DNA from: CAWBUW01 sp963792075 | Lineage (GTDB): Bacteria > Chloroflexota > Anaerolineae > Anaerolineales > UBA4823 | Direction: 5' to 3' | DNA length: 64,000 nucleotides | Assembly (NCBI GenBank): GCA_963792075.1 | Contig: CAWBUW010000002.1 | Coordinates: 496,001-560,000, forward strand | The notes under the pieces: generated by a model | The model's input: only the letters and a program-made list of their open reading frames with translations | Told to the model about the DNA's origin: nothing | Databases searched by the model: none | Shown: positions 45,739-57,577 of the stretch, in pieces | How positions within the stretch are numbered: the stretch's first letter is position 1 | How the letters are laid out: each line of letters starts with the position of its first letter | Program-made: the position numbers and the translations under genes

Positions 45739-47208
45739 TCAAAATAATAGAGTTTATCCCTACTATTAATGCCCATATAATTTTTCCCCTCTTTTGGCAA
45801 GGATTGAAATGCCAACAAACCAAAACCCAAAAATAGTCCCGAAATCGTATCATTTCCTGAAACTCCTACTGTTACTAAAAAGTATCCGATTAAACACACC
45901 ATCGGGAAAATAGTGGTTTTTGCTTTGATTAACTTTAAAGATTTTATTAATATAACACCCCAAAAAATGGTGAATGGCAAGAAACCGATCAAACCTAATT
46001 CAACTAAAATCTGCAGAAAAAAGTGAGTGCAAAGCTTGAGAGTTACCTATCGCATAGCGAATGCCTGTAACTAATGGTGAATACATGGCATACACTTTCG
46101 GACCATTCCCAGCGCCATATCCCAATAACATGTGAAGTGGGGAATTACTAAGCGCTTTTTCTCATAATCGATTGATCCTATCTACCGCTTGAGCGTTGAC
46201 TGATATCAGGTATCAAGATCGGGCAGAATTCACGGTTCTATCGTACCAATATTGTACAGTTTTGCCTTGCTCAGTCCTTGAAGGAGGAAAAGGACGCGAA
46301 CGAGAGCGATAACGCCTAAAAAGCTTGATCCTTTGGCCGGTCAATCAACAATTAACGTGGAAAGCAATCCGCCTACTACGACCAACCAGCTTCCTCTGGA
46401 CGTAGTCAAAGCTAATAAGATTGCAGTTATTAAGATTTAAAACCAGGCGACGGAGGCCAGGTACGATTTCAGCCCAAACCAAAAGCCTTGATCCATGAGC
46501 AGTCCTAAATAAACTACTAGCGCTACAGGCAAACCCAGTGTGATCGGATTACCCAGGCTGTGACCATCAAGAATTGCCATCCCTAGACGATTTCTAATAA
46601 TTCTCATGCGGGGAGAAACCTATCCCTATGGCGAATACGGATATTAACACTCCCCACAGAGCTGTTTTGAGTAAATTTAGGTTGGAACTGGCCAAACTTC
46701 AAACATTAAAAACTGAAAAAGCAAGTTCAAAGCCTCGCAAATTCGCCCAATAATCCCCTGTATTGATATAAGTCAAAATGTAGTAAATCAGCTGATAAAC
46801 AAATAAAAATGTTAACCCTGGATTTTCTACAACATGTTTCTTCCCCAATTTGCTATCTCGAAACAACAAGAAAAAGAAGCTTGTCCCGAACAACAAAACA
46901 ACGATATTGTAAAATGCAAAATCGAAGATAGTTAATCAAGGGGCTTATGCCGATTAATAATACAACAACCTCATTGATTTTATTCTGGACCATGAGCAAC
47001 AGCATAAACGCTAGAACTTCGACCCAAAAAACAGTTCCTGCTATTTGTGGTTTTCCAATGAACAAAAAATAGGCACAAGATGCCCCACACACAACAAATA
47101 ATATCAGCAGAGACAAATCCAGGTTTCTGGAACGCAGAACTTGCCTCTGCTCTGAATAGTTTTCATCTTCATATCTTAAAAGAGAATGGGATCGTGAGAT
47201 ATTCTCAT
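45735..47208 (-). pseudogene. Wzy-like O-antigen polymerase/ligase membrane protein (many frameshifts)
   Basis: About 490 residues over roughly ten hydrophobic segments in changing frames. The N-terminus is SLLRYEDENYSEQRQVLRSR, then helices such as LSLLILFVVCGASCAYFLF and TFLFVYQLIYYILTYINTG. The periplasmic region holds SPLHMLLGYGAGNGPKVYAM and the hallmark HFFLQILVELGLIGFLPF at about 45960-46025. The last segment ends KLYYFD at TGA 45735. ATG 47208 is joined if one T is added to the run near 47190. This is probably the island's own polymerase for its repeat unit. Confidence 0.72.
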
Positions 47209-47274
47209 AAAAAAATCCGAATTAGAATTGAGGGACAATTATCCTGGCAGTATCTTGTTGATCTTGAAAGCAAT

Positions 47275-48297
47275 CTAGAACTCTCTTGTTTCGAAGTTGA
47301 TTTGATGTTTATTGATAATTTCTGGCTCCAGATACATAGGAGGTACGAATATGCATTCAAAAATGCCTTTCAAGATGCCGATCGGATGTTCCAAAGATGG
47401 CAATTGGAGTGGATGGAAATAAAAGAGCTAAAATCAAATACAATCAACAATAAGATGTCCAGCCAAAATTGGACCTGTGTCTGAAAATTCGGATTGGGGT
47501 ATAGCGCCGCCAAATAAAAAAACGATTATAAACCTCCATTCTACCCTTTTTATATGCATTTGGTCTCCCATCACTAGCATGAGAATGGATGGCATGTGCA
47601 TCCCCACACCACAGCAGTTTCCTGGTACGAGCGATTTTTCGCGACATTTCCACGTCCTCTCCTTGAGAGTACCCTTGGAAAAATTCGGAAAATCTTAAAT
47701 CATCAAAAATCTCATGTCGATAGGCAACTGCTCCTCCTGGTACGATATCAACAGCGCGTACTCCAGAAAAGGGAGATACCAAACTGCGTGGGAGTGATGT
47801 TGCAGTAGGATAATATTTCCCTGATTCTCCGTTCTTGGATACCAGCCCAATTGCCATACGAATGCGCCATCGCAAAGCTAGAGGCTCCCCATTTCGTTGA
47901 TCAATGAGCCGCATACCGCTCCAACCTCCCCGGAAATATCGTTTTTGAATACCTGGTTAATTTCATCGAAATAGCCCGGAAGCGGTACACAATCATCGTC
48001 CAAAAAAAATATAATATTACCCTGGCAAGCATCTAAGCCAATATTTCGTTGAAGCGTCAAACCAGTTGGTGTTCTGATATATTTTAAGCAATAAGGCAAA
48101 TCTACTGTCTTAAGCCAATCCTCAAGGGGTGCTTCAACATCTCGTCCAGGAGTTCCATCAACGACAATTACTTCATGAGGAAAATCAGGTATATCTGCAA
48201 GGCATTGAAGCAAATGGATCATTTTTGTACGTTTAAACGTAGGTATTATTAGACTGCATGCTTCCCTACCGTCTGGTAGGGTAGGAAAGATATCCAC
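47275..48297 (-). pseudogene. Glycosyltransferase family 2 (three or more frameshifts)
   Basis: About 340 residues. The GT-A core is clear: ACSLIIPTFKRTKMIHLL, EVIVVDGTPGRD, GLTLQRNIGLDAC and IIFFLDDDCVPLPGYFDE with the DDD metal motif. In the next frame follow VDIVPGGAVAYRHEIFDD, YSQGEDVEMSRKIARTRKLL, AIHSHASDGRPNAY and MEVYNRFFIWRRYTP. The tail (LEHPIGILKGIFECIFVPPM) ends at TAG 47275. Breaks lie near 47915, 47490 and 47420. The start is GTG 48297. It is an inverting transferase acting at the membrane. Confidence 0.78.
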
Positions 48298-48412
48298 CCA
48301 GATAGCAATCCGAATCTACAATCATCCTATAACTTTTGTCCTATTTCAAGATCCTTTGCAGTATCAGCCACCTAAAGTTTCCAGTTGCACGGCTTGATGA
48401 TTTCGAAATAAC

Positions 48413-49547
48413 CTATTGAGAAAGCTGATGGTAGAGAGATAAATTCAGTGGGCCCAAATTTTCAAGTGAGAATTTTTCACAAACGCGCTGCCTGGCAAGC
48501 AGACGCATGGTCTCTTTCTGATCTGGATCAAGTGCAATTGCATTAAGGATTTGTTTTGCAATGTCATCAGGCGAAGTAGGATCAGCAGTTAGAGCGCATT
48601 TCTCATCACCAATAATTTCAACAAAAGGGCCGTAGTTGCTTCCAATGACGATGTTCTAAAGCCATGGCCTCTGCCCATACATTTCCAAAAGTCTCTGCTT
48701 TTGAAACGAAAGCAAATATATCGGCTTGCTGCATGTAAGGGGGTACTTTTTGAGGGATTCTTCCCCAATAAATGACACTCTAGAGCGTGCTTCAGGAGTT
48801 AATAATTCTAAACAATATTCCTTTATATTTTTTTGGGACTCAGTATCAAAACCTGCTCTACCAACGATTATCAATTTTGCCCCTGGTTGCTGCTCTGCAA
48901 CTAGGTTAAAGGCCAGGCACAACTTTACAATCCCCTTCTTCCTTGAAAGAGAACCTGCATAGAGTATTGTGTCAGGTCTACGTTGAAGAGGGGCGAATAA
49001 AATTTGTTACATTAATAATATTGTTAATCACACTATAAGGACGTCTATTCAAACTATAGATACTGTTTGTTACATCCCAAGCATATTGGCTACAAGATAT
49101 AAAATATTCGCATCGCAAGGACAAAGTCAATTTCTCAATCAGCCAAGTTGTTGGCTGAATTACTGGCCAAGTACGCCTAAAAAAGCCTACACTTCCCTCG
49201 ATGCGGCATATCCGTCGAATACTGGCAGGTACAAAGAATAATAAATTTCCCCAATCAGTAGACTTTACCAGATCTGGAGGGGAAGTACATTCTGATAACC
49301 TTCGCACTTCATGTGCCACCATCAGCGCATTTTGAATATCTGCCCAACGTCCTTTGTTTGATGGAATGCGCTTGATTTCAATATTCCCATCTTTCTCATT
49401 TATTGGAGATTCTATTCCGGCATCCAATGTAATCAAGCTAACCTTCACTCCTTGCGAGGCAATCCAAGGTAACAGGCGGCTATATAAAGTTCCTATGCCA
49501 CCACATGAAGCGGGAGGATATTCGGGCAACAAATAAAGAATATGCAT
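48413..49547 (-). pseudogene. Glycosyltransferase family 4 (three frameshifts)
   Basis: About 378 residues. The N-terminus is MHILYLLPEYPPASCGGIGT, a typical GT4 opening with the GGIG loop, followed by CEYFISCSQYAWDV. The C-terminal domain has TILYAGSLSRKKGIVKLCLA, AKLIIVGRAGFDTESQ, ADIFAFVSKAETFGNVWAEA and NYGPFVEIIGDEKCALTADP, ending at TAG 48413. Breaks are near 48995, 48740 and 48660. The ATG follows the repaired stop of the acetyltransferase gene by nine bases. A 115-base spacer without evident features separates it from the GT2 gene. Confidence 0.78.
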
Positions 49548-49556
49548 TATATTATT

Positions 49557-50617
49557 CTATGGAATCAATCCCGAACCACGAAACGTATCGTCTTTGTCTA
49601 GTAAGGTCAGCCCCCAATGAGCATTATCATCGTATTGGATTTGTCGCGACCAATACCAAAGAGTTTTTGTCACATTCGAATTTAGGCCGGCCTGTTTAAC
49701 GATTTCGCCATGTAAATTGGAAATTCCGCATCAATATAATCAATTTCGAACTGTGCAATCAATTCGTCAATCAGATCGCCTATAATCTCCGCAAAACTTT
49801 CCTCAAAAACTTGGAGTAAGAAAATATCCAATATCCGTGTACGCTTTCGTTCTAATCTATCAATGTCCCGATGAACTAAAACCGTTCCAACTGGTTCGCT
49901 AAAATGGAATATTGAATAAATTCCTATTTTGGCAACAGGAGATCTGTAACCCAATGAATGTATCCATTATCGTGGACAGGACCCATTCTGGTTGCATCTT
50001 GGGGTTTTACGATAGCGTCCGAGATATCTGGTACTAATTTAAAATTTAAAGCGGTTATGTGCATACGAAGATTTTTTATAGGACTCTACTTGGTGTCGGA
50101 ATGCATTTATAACTCCATGTACTTTACGGAGACCAGTGTATCTCTGCCACTCATAAATAAGGGGATGTATTATTCGTGTATAAGGCTGAACACACTCCCA
50201 GTTATAAAAACCAACCTCAAGGAATTTTTTTTGGGCATCAGCAGTGATTTCTATACTGGCTAATGTAGGGATTACACTCATAGCACAAGTAAGTAATTGG
50301 GCTCCTAATCCAAGGCCTTTAAAATTCTGGTAGTAAGTGCCAATCTACAAGCCAAGCAGCAGGGAAGCGTTGTGTCTGGTTTTCGATCGTAAATGGAAGA
50401 CAACCCAAAAATCCCGCCAAGCCTTGGGATGCCTCAGCAACAAACGCTGATGGATAACCTGTATCACGCCCCTCCAAATCAAAATATTTCCACCGATAGA
50501 ATGATTTGCGAGCACAGGGTCTGCTTGTAAGCCTGGATATAAAGCCATCATCAACCTCACAACAGCCGGTAAATCGACATTTGAAATTGGCCTTACAATC
50601 AAATTCTGTTTTTCCAA
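49557..50617 (-). pseudogene. GNAT-type acetyltransferase with a second C-terminal domain (frameshifted)
   Basis: About 353 residues in at least five segments. The N-terminus (TTG start) is LIVRPISNVDLPAVVRLMMA. The CoA loop appears as FKGLGLGAQLLTCAM, followed by EITADAQKKFLEVGFYNWEC and PYTRIIHPLIYEWQRYTG. A later part has DDNAHWGLTLLDKDD, and before it GYRSPVAKIGIYSIFHF and LIDELIAQFEIDYIDAEFP, which looks like a second GNAT-like half. It ends at TAG 49557. The substrate is probably a sugar amine, by context. No closer family is recognised. Confidence 0.6.
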
Positions 50618-50635
50618 ATCAGCCCTTTTATTTCC

Positions 50636-51364
50636 TCAATCTTCCTTACGAGCTGTTGCTAATAAATGGCAAGTACCTTGTGATTGAGACTTTAATCCAG
50701 CAGGTAGGGATTTGATGTGGTTGATCAAATTACTTACCATTCCCACAACGGTCAGTAATGGATGCAAAAGTGACCAAGATCTAAGTCCCAATCTATGAAA
50801 AGTTCCTGACCGAACGGAATACTCGACGGAGACATTGGGAAAATATAAAGAAAGAATTTCGCTGAGCGCAAGAGCGGTATAGTGGCGCTTGTGATCCGGG
50901 TTGTTATTCTTAATAAAATCTCCATTGGGAGTAGTCATCAGAAAAAGACCTCGCGGCTTTAATACACGTTGTACCTCCTGGATAAATAAAGTATCCTGCT
51001 CTACATGTTCAAGAACTTCGACAGCCACAACGCAGTCAAAAATGCAATCTTTCAATGGAGCTCTGGTCATATCGCCGAAAACAATCCGGCTTACATTACT
51101 TCGCCTATTTTGCATCTTATTTACCATGGATAGATTAATACCAAGATTTAATTCAGTTTGAAGATCGGTTTGTCGTGGTAGATCCATAATCATGATTTCT
51201 GCTGAAACGCCAATTGTGTAGTGTGATTTTCTTCCCCCAACATCGAGACAATTAGGGTTTCTGCTAAAAGACTGAACCGCTTTTCGCAACTCCGAGCGAA
51301 CCCGATGGTGTACCACAGGAAGAAAAGGCTCTAAACAAAGATAAGCTACTTCAAAAGGCTTCAT
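50636..51364 (-). CDS. SAM-dependent methyltransferase
   Basis: A 242-residue class I methyltransferase, one of the few unbroken genes in the AT-rich module. Motifs are NCLDVGGRKSHYTIGV (motif I, unusual GGRKSH in place of GCGxG), DCVVAVEVLEHVEQDTLF and VQRVLKPRGLFLMTTPNGD. The C-terminal third is hydrophobic with a long helix (LLHPLLTVVGMVSNLI), perhaps for membrane association. The substrate is presumably a glycan hydroxyl or carboxyl group. It lies 14 bases after the GT-B gene and 19 before the acetyltransferase. Confidence 0.82.
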   Translation of the reverse strand: MKPFEVAYLCLEPFLPVVHHRVRSELRKAVQSFSRNPNCLDVGGRKSHYTIGVSAEIMIMDLPRQTDLQTELNLGINLSMVNKMQNRRSNVSRIVFGDMTRAPLKDCIFDCVVAVEVLEHVEQDTLFIQEVQRVLKPRGLFLMTTPNGDFIKNNNPDHKRHYTALALSEILSLYFPNVSVEYSVRSGTFHRLGLRSWSLLHPLLTVVGMVSNLINHIKSLPAGLKSQSQGTCHLLATARKED

Positions 51365-51377
51365 TTCCCAGAATCCT

Positions 51378-52833
51378 TCAGGGCTGCCTTGTCAAGGCTA
51401 GTTGACCCAAAACTAGACTAACAAGACGACCAGTTGAGTTACCATCTACCGTTCCGCAAATTTCTTGAACAGCTCTTTGACGGCCTTCCTCGTATTTTTG
51501 GGGAAAGGCGATGGCTTCGGTCAAGAGTGTCAAAAATTCGTTCCAGTTTCTCGCTACAACGACAGCATTATTCTCCACCAGTGGCATATAATGTTCTGTG
51601 TAGTATTCATCATACAAAATATCATGAGGAGCGGAAGATCTTTGCGAAAATCAATACCTATGACAGGACGGTTTAGAACCGCAGGATCGAGTCCCAGGGT
51701 GGAGGCTATATTAATACATGCATCAGCATGGGTAAGCAAACTCACGAGCTTGATTTGTTCTTCAGACTTTATGAATGCCCATCCATTCGCGTCTGGCATT
51801 GCACTCCACGCGCCTGTAAGAATAGCATTTCTCCCGTTGATTTTGCCTTCCCATCTAGACCAATCATCCAGTGGATGAAGTCGTATAATTATCTTATGGT
51901 TTGCTAACCCTTGTTCTTGCGCTATCCTCTGAATAAGCTGTTCTACCAGATGTGGCTCATCAGGGGTAAGTGAACGCGGACTAGATCCATATACAAAATA
52001 TCGTTCGCCAGGAGCAAGTCCGAATAGGCTAAGAGTAGCATCACGATTTAAACTATATTCATTCCTTCTATGGAAATCAAACTGTGGTGTGCCAGTAACG
52101 GTGATTTTTTCTGATGGAATTTGATAATAACGATTGAGCTGTAGTTTCATCCATTCGCTCCATACCGAATAATGGTTGACACGATTAAGATAAGCAACGC
52201 GACTGGTTAGGTTATCAAAGCTCAGAACAGATGCCAATACAGGGATCTTTAATTCCTTTGCAGCAGTAACATAACCGTGTTCATGGTTTGTTACTAAAGC
52301 GGTAGACCATAATAAATCCGGAGAAATATGTATCAAGTGTTCGCGGAAGGGTTTAATGTCGGTATTGAATCTGTAAATTGTTTCATTGAGAGAAGAAAGA
52401 GCGTTGTAATATCTAGGAGATTTTATTAATCCGCCAAGTACTTTTAATGGCTTTCGATTGAACTCGTTGTCCGAATTTTTCGTTTCGATGAAACCATCGC
52501 GAATAAATAGAATAGGATTGAATGTGGTTAGATTGCATAAAAGCGCTGTATGTCAACCCACCAAGAAATGCTCTTCCAGGTATATGAATTTTGGTTACTG
52601 GCATAACCATAGCTTCAAGTCCCTTAGCGCTCACATATTCATCTGGTAGTTGGTGAAAATTTTGAGGCACGTGTTGCATCAAAAGGTAAGTTTCTACTCC
52701 TGCCTCAGCAAGCATCTGCAAAACCCCAGAGTGAACGATGTTTCGGATACTCCATACAATTGGAAGTAAAATTGCCAAGCGATATGGTCTATTCGAAGCA
52801 ATTAAAATCTGGAAGCCTATTTGTAACGTTCAT
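51378..52833 (-). pseudogene. GT-B-fold polysaccharide biosynthesis protein (frameshifted)
   Basis: About 485 residues. The N-terminal segment has RLAILLPIVWSIRNIVHSGV and VETYLLMQHVPQNF. The long middle segment has IPVLASVLSFDNLTS, ITVTGTPQFDFH, YFVYGSSPRSLTPDEPH, IIIRLHPLDDWSRWEG and HADACINIASTLGLDPAVLN. The end (YDEYYTEHYMPLVENNAV) lies in a third frame to 51378. The layout recalls the CDP-glycerol glycerophosphotransferase and UDP-GlcNAc 2-epimerase-like GT-B group, but no family is certain. ATG 52833 would overlap the pyruvyltransferase stop (ATGA). Breaks are near 52800, 52400 and 51600. Confidence 0.65.
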
Positions 52834-54024
52834 AAGGAATTAGTCACAATTTCCAGGTGGGTTAGTGCTTTTTGAGAAAAGCTGTATGAAAGTCTGTGCA
52901 ACCTTTCTCCGATTTCTTTATCGGTTAATAAACGGTTCGCCATATTTTTTACGGTTTCAATCTCAGGCATAAGATTAGTAGAATCCAAGGGTTTACCAAT
53001 CTCCCCATTCAGTAATTCGCACAACCCTTGAATTTTAGGAGATGTTGTTATTAACGGTAAACTAGGTACCCCCAATATAGAAGCCAGGATTATGTGATGG
53101 TATCTTCCGGACAGTAGAAATTTAGAACGTTTTAACATATCGATTAACTCCCATGGGGAGTTTTCAGGTCCAAAATAAATAGAACATGTATCTTTAGCAA
53201 GATCTTTTAGAATACGATCTCGAGGCTCTCTCGCCAAAATTACAGCTTGTGGTACCATTTTTTTCAATTCTGTAACTACCTTAACAATAGTGACGTTTGA
53301 TGTTGATTATAGATACCTGGGATTGCTGTTATAAGCATGGAAGGACTAAAAGCAAAAAAATCATCTTCACTCAAATTTTTGGTTTGTTCATTTATTCTAT
53401 TAAATAAATAGAACACTGAGTCAGGTACTAGTCGTGCATTCATTTCCGGAAAAAATTCGAGCAAATTTCTTATTGAAACAGGTTCTCTTATAGAAATTCC
53501 ATCAATTTCCCTAAAAGTATTTCGTACCATTGCAGGTAGGATAGGGTCAATGTTGGTTAGGGCAATACTCCCATTTAAGAAAAATGATGGTCTATTTAAC
53601 TGTGTTCTAGCGTACCACAATAAGAAAAGCCCTTTAATAGCCGTGTAATTATTTCTATACATACTCCCCTCAGCATTTAAGATAACAGCATCGGCGTTCT
53701 TTGCTTTACTTATAAATTCATTCTCCTGTGGTCCCCCTTTGCCTAATTTCCATCTTTCAGCCATAAAATCAAACTCATCAGCAATTGATGGCAGGGTTGG
53801 GTAAGGCACAACAATTCTCCTAAACAATGAGGTTGGGTTTGTAATCTTTCTTCCGCCCAACAAATGAGGAAATTCGTAAGTCTTTCTTTCCATCCACATG
53901 TAATTCAAGGATGTTATTTCTGAGCCGCCTTCAAAATTGGATAGAATCTGTTTCAAAGCATAGGCACCTAGTTGAGCCCCCCAATTTTCCTGGTCATATG
54001 TGTCATTGATTAATAAGAGTTTTA

Positions 54025-54028
<4 letters not shown>
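52830..54028 (-). CDS. Polysaccharide pyruvyl transferase family protein (one frameshift)
   Basis: Repaired length is 399 residues. It starts LLLINDTYDQENWGAQLGAY, the N-x-G/W-A opening of the family, and has ADAVILNAEGSMYRNN, DGISIREPVSIRNLLE and VPDSVFYLF. The 3' part has REPRDRILKDLA and FLLSGRYHHIILASILGVPS, the conserved SGRxHH motif. The break is between about 53285 and 53310, and the continuous frame reads VTIVKVVTELKKMVPQA. The enzyme attaches pyruvate ketals from phosphoenolpyruvate to the glycan. It overlaps wzt by four bases (ATGA at 54025-54028). Confidence 0.85.
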
Positions 54029-55270
<1,242 letters not shown>

Positions 55271-55274
<4 letters not shown>

Positions 55275-56135
55275 ACACGTATCCATAAAGGTGGCTTCGA
55301 CGCGGTTGAAGAGCATCACCCCGACCAGCAGCACGACCAGCATGAAGCCGCGGCTGTACAGCAGCCCGCCCGGGCTGACCGTGCCGGCGCCCAGGAAGGC
55401 GTAGCGGAAGGCCTCGACGATGGGGGTCATCGGGTTGGCCTGGATGACCACTGGTAGCGCTCCGGGATGGACGAGACCGGGTAGATCACCGGCGTGGCGT
55501 ACATCCAGCAGCGTGCACGCCAAAGCTGACCAGGAAGCGCAGGTCGCGGTACTTGGTGGTCAGCGAGGAGATGATGATGCCAAAACCCAGCCCCAGCCCG
55601 GCCATCATCAGCACCAGCACGGGGGAGAGCAGGATCCAGGCAGTTGGGCTGCACCGTCGGCGCCGCGCAAGCCAGAAATAGACCAGAAAAGCCAGGAAGA
55701 GGCCGAACTGGATGCCGAAGGTGATCAGGTTGGAGATCAGGATCGAGACCGGCACCGCCAGGCGCGGGAAATAGACCTTGCCGAACAGGTTGGCGTTGCT
55801 GACGAAGGTGTTGGAGGTCTTGTTCAGGCAGTCGGCGAAGTAGGTCCAGACCACGTGCCGGACATGTAGAACAGGAACTGCGGCAGGCCGTCGGTGGGCA
55901 GGTTGGCGATGTTGCCGAAGATGACGGTGAAGGTGAGCGTGGTCAGCAGCGGCTGGATCAGGTACCACAGCGGGCCGAGGATGGTCTGCTTGTAGACGGC
56001 GACGAAGTCGCGGCGCACGAAGAGCAGCACCAGGTCGCGGTAGCGCCACAGCTCGCCCAGGCGCAGGTCGAGCCAGCCGCGCTGCGGGCGGATGACCAGG
56101 TTCCATTCTGTATCCTTGACTTTTATTGAGGTCAT
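55271..56135 (-). pseudogene. wzm: Polysaccharide ABC exporter permease Wzm (frameshifted)
   Basis: About 287 residues with six membrane helices. It begins WNLVIRPQRGWLDLRLGELW followed by VRRDFVAVYKQTILGPLWYL, the conserved ABC-2 polysaccharide permease opening. Other frames carry TSNTFVSNANLFGKVYFPRL, LGFGIIISSLTTKYRDLRFL, MYATPVIYPVSSIPERYQ and NPMTPIVEAFRYAFLG. The last segment ends FNRVEATFMDT close to the wzt start. Frame breaks lie near 55860, 55655, 55510, 55445 and 55285. It works with Wzt to export lipid-linked polymer across the cytoplasmic membrane. Confidence 0.85.
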
Positions 56136-56171
56136 TGATCCCAGGGTCAGCATTCATGGCTTTGTTTCACA

Positions 56172-57415
56172 TCATTCGAAGCGCAGGTAATTGCGGAGCG
56201 CATCGTATTGAATGACGGCCTCCTTTTTCTGTATCGTTTCAGGTGGCTGGTACAGCAGGCCGAATAGAAAATACAGTTGATTTTGGGTAAGCTTGGCCCA
56301 GTGGGCCAGGTACAGGAACAGCGCGCCAAGCTGTCGGGCTTTGGTGGTAGCGGAGGGCTAGCAACGCCGGTGATGGCAGGAGCGACTTCTTGAGACATGG
56401 CGCAGGTTTTCTGTCCAGCCTGGGCCTGCCTGAAGCGGCTCCAGTTCGGCGAATATGGAGGCGGACTTGCCCAGCAACTGCTGGTCAAATTGCGTGTTCG
56501 ACAAAGGCGAGCATCCCGGGGGTTTCTGGATCATGGTCGACTTCGGGCCATAATCCGGCGGGTGCGGCTGCCCCCAGGCTAGTGCCTGGCCAGGGTGATG
56601 GCAAAATACAGCGAGCGGCTGGCCTGCCACTGGCGGGCAGTGGCTTCGATCTGGGGCCAGTTCAATTGCTCCCGTAGTGGGCGATGGTTTCGCTGAAGTC
56701 CACCAGGCCGCGCAGCGCAGCACGCTGAAGAGGTGCTTGCCGCCCGGTGCAGGCCCAGGTGCAGAACCAGGTCTTCGGGCGCCAGGGCCAGGACGGCAAC
56801 TGTGCATCCGGCTGGGACGGCCCGCTGCCAGAGACCGGCGTTATCGACCTGGTATCTTCGGCCCCGCCCTCGATTTTCCAGTGCAGTTCGATGGGCGTGA
56901 CGCGAATTTTTTGCTAAAAAGATATGGTGGCATACCCCAACTTCATCGGGGGGCAGGGTCGCTTTGGCATATCCCAGGTCGTAAAGAACTTGATCTGCCT
57001 TTTCTAAAGATCTATCCTTCACCAGCAGATCCATATCCGACATCGTGCGCAGCAGGCTGGAGGTATCCTGGTAGACCGCGGCGCGCAGGTGCACGCCTTT
57101 GAGCACGATCACGGGGATGCCGGCTCCGACTAACCCCCCGAGCACAGCCTGGACTTCGGCGGTCTGCTGCAGGCTGCGCAGGGCGGCGAGGCGGCTTGCT
57201 TCCAGCCAGGCGGCGGCGAGGGGGGCGGGGATGGCCTGGGGGAAGCGCTCCCGGGCGCGGGCGGCAAACAGGGGCAGCACGCCCTGGCGCTGGGCGATAG
57301 CGGTGGCCTGCTGCCAGTCCGCGGCGGAATAATCCGCCGCGGACTGACCCGCGGCGGGGACGGGCGTGTGGCGCAGGCAGTCGAGCAGGAGCTGGATTTC
57401 AGGGGTGGAGGTCAT
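56172..57415 (-). pseudogene. Nucleotidyltransferase-fold family protein (NTP_transf_5-like, frameshifted)
   Basis: About 414 residues. The intact N-terminal two thirds has AIAQRQGVLPLFAARAR, IPVIVLKGVHLRAAVYQD and LRTMSDMDLLVKDRSLEKA, the same D-x-D core and layout as the protein at 16517. After about 56930 the frames alternate, with PIELHWKIEGG, LALAPEDLVLHLGLH and LNWPQIEATARQWQASRSLY visible. The tail ends at about 56172 (NYLRFE). The reaction is unknown. It is placed directly upstream of wzm, with 36 bases between them. Confidence 0.7.
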
Positions 57416-57426
57416 CTTAGGTTGGT

Positions 57427-57459
57427 AAGCCCTAAAGGTCTTTAAGACCTTTAGGGCTT
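57427..57459. other. Palindromic hairpin after wbpI
   Basis: AAGCCCTAAAGGTCTT (57427-57442) and its exact complement (57444-57459) flank a single T, giving a 14-bp stem with a 5-base loop in practice. A run of T follows on the plus strand and A on the minus side. It lies in the 162-base gap between wbpI and the nucleotidyltransferase-like gene. It is a probable terminator. Confidence 0.7.
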
Positions 57460-57461
57460 TT

Positions 57462-57545
57462 ACTCGTTCCCACGCTCCGCGTTGGGGTTACGCAAAGCAA
57501 GACGCGGAGCGTCAAAAGAGGGTGACAACGCGGAGCATTGTCACC
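57462..57545. repeat. Dispersed repeat, TCGTTCCCACGCTC family, copy 1
   Basis: It begins ACTCGTTCCCACGCTCCGCG and continues through GGTTACGCAAAGCAAGAC, GCGGAGCGTC and GGGTGACAACGCGGAGCAT. CGCTCCGCG pairs with CGCGGAGCG about 30 bases later. Similar copies lie at 58682-58794, 58853-58914 and 61931-62010, all in spacers of the wbp genes. Confidence 0.8.
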
Positions 57546-57577
57546 AGGCGTTAGCACCAGGCATGGTCACCACAAGA

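Noticed and set aside
47080..47484. Plus-strand 134-residue open frame in the AT-rich module
   Set aside because: The opposite strand, after frame repair, encodes the tail of the GT2 and the start of the Wzy-like protein with recognisable family residues.
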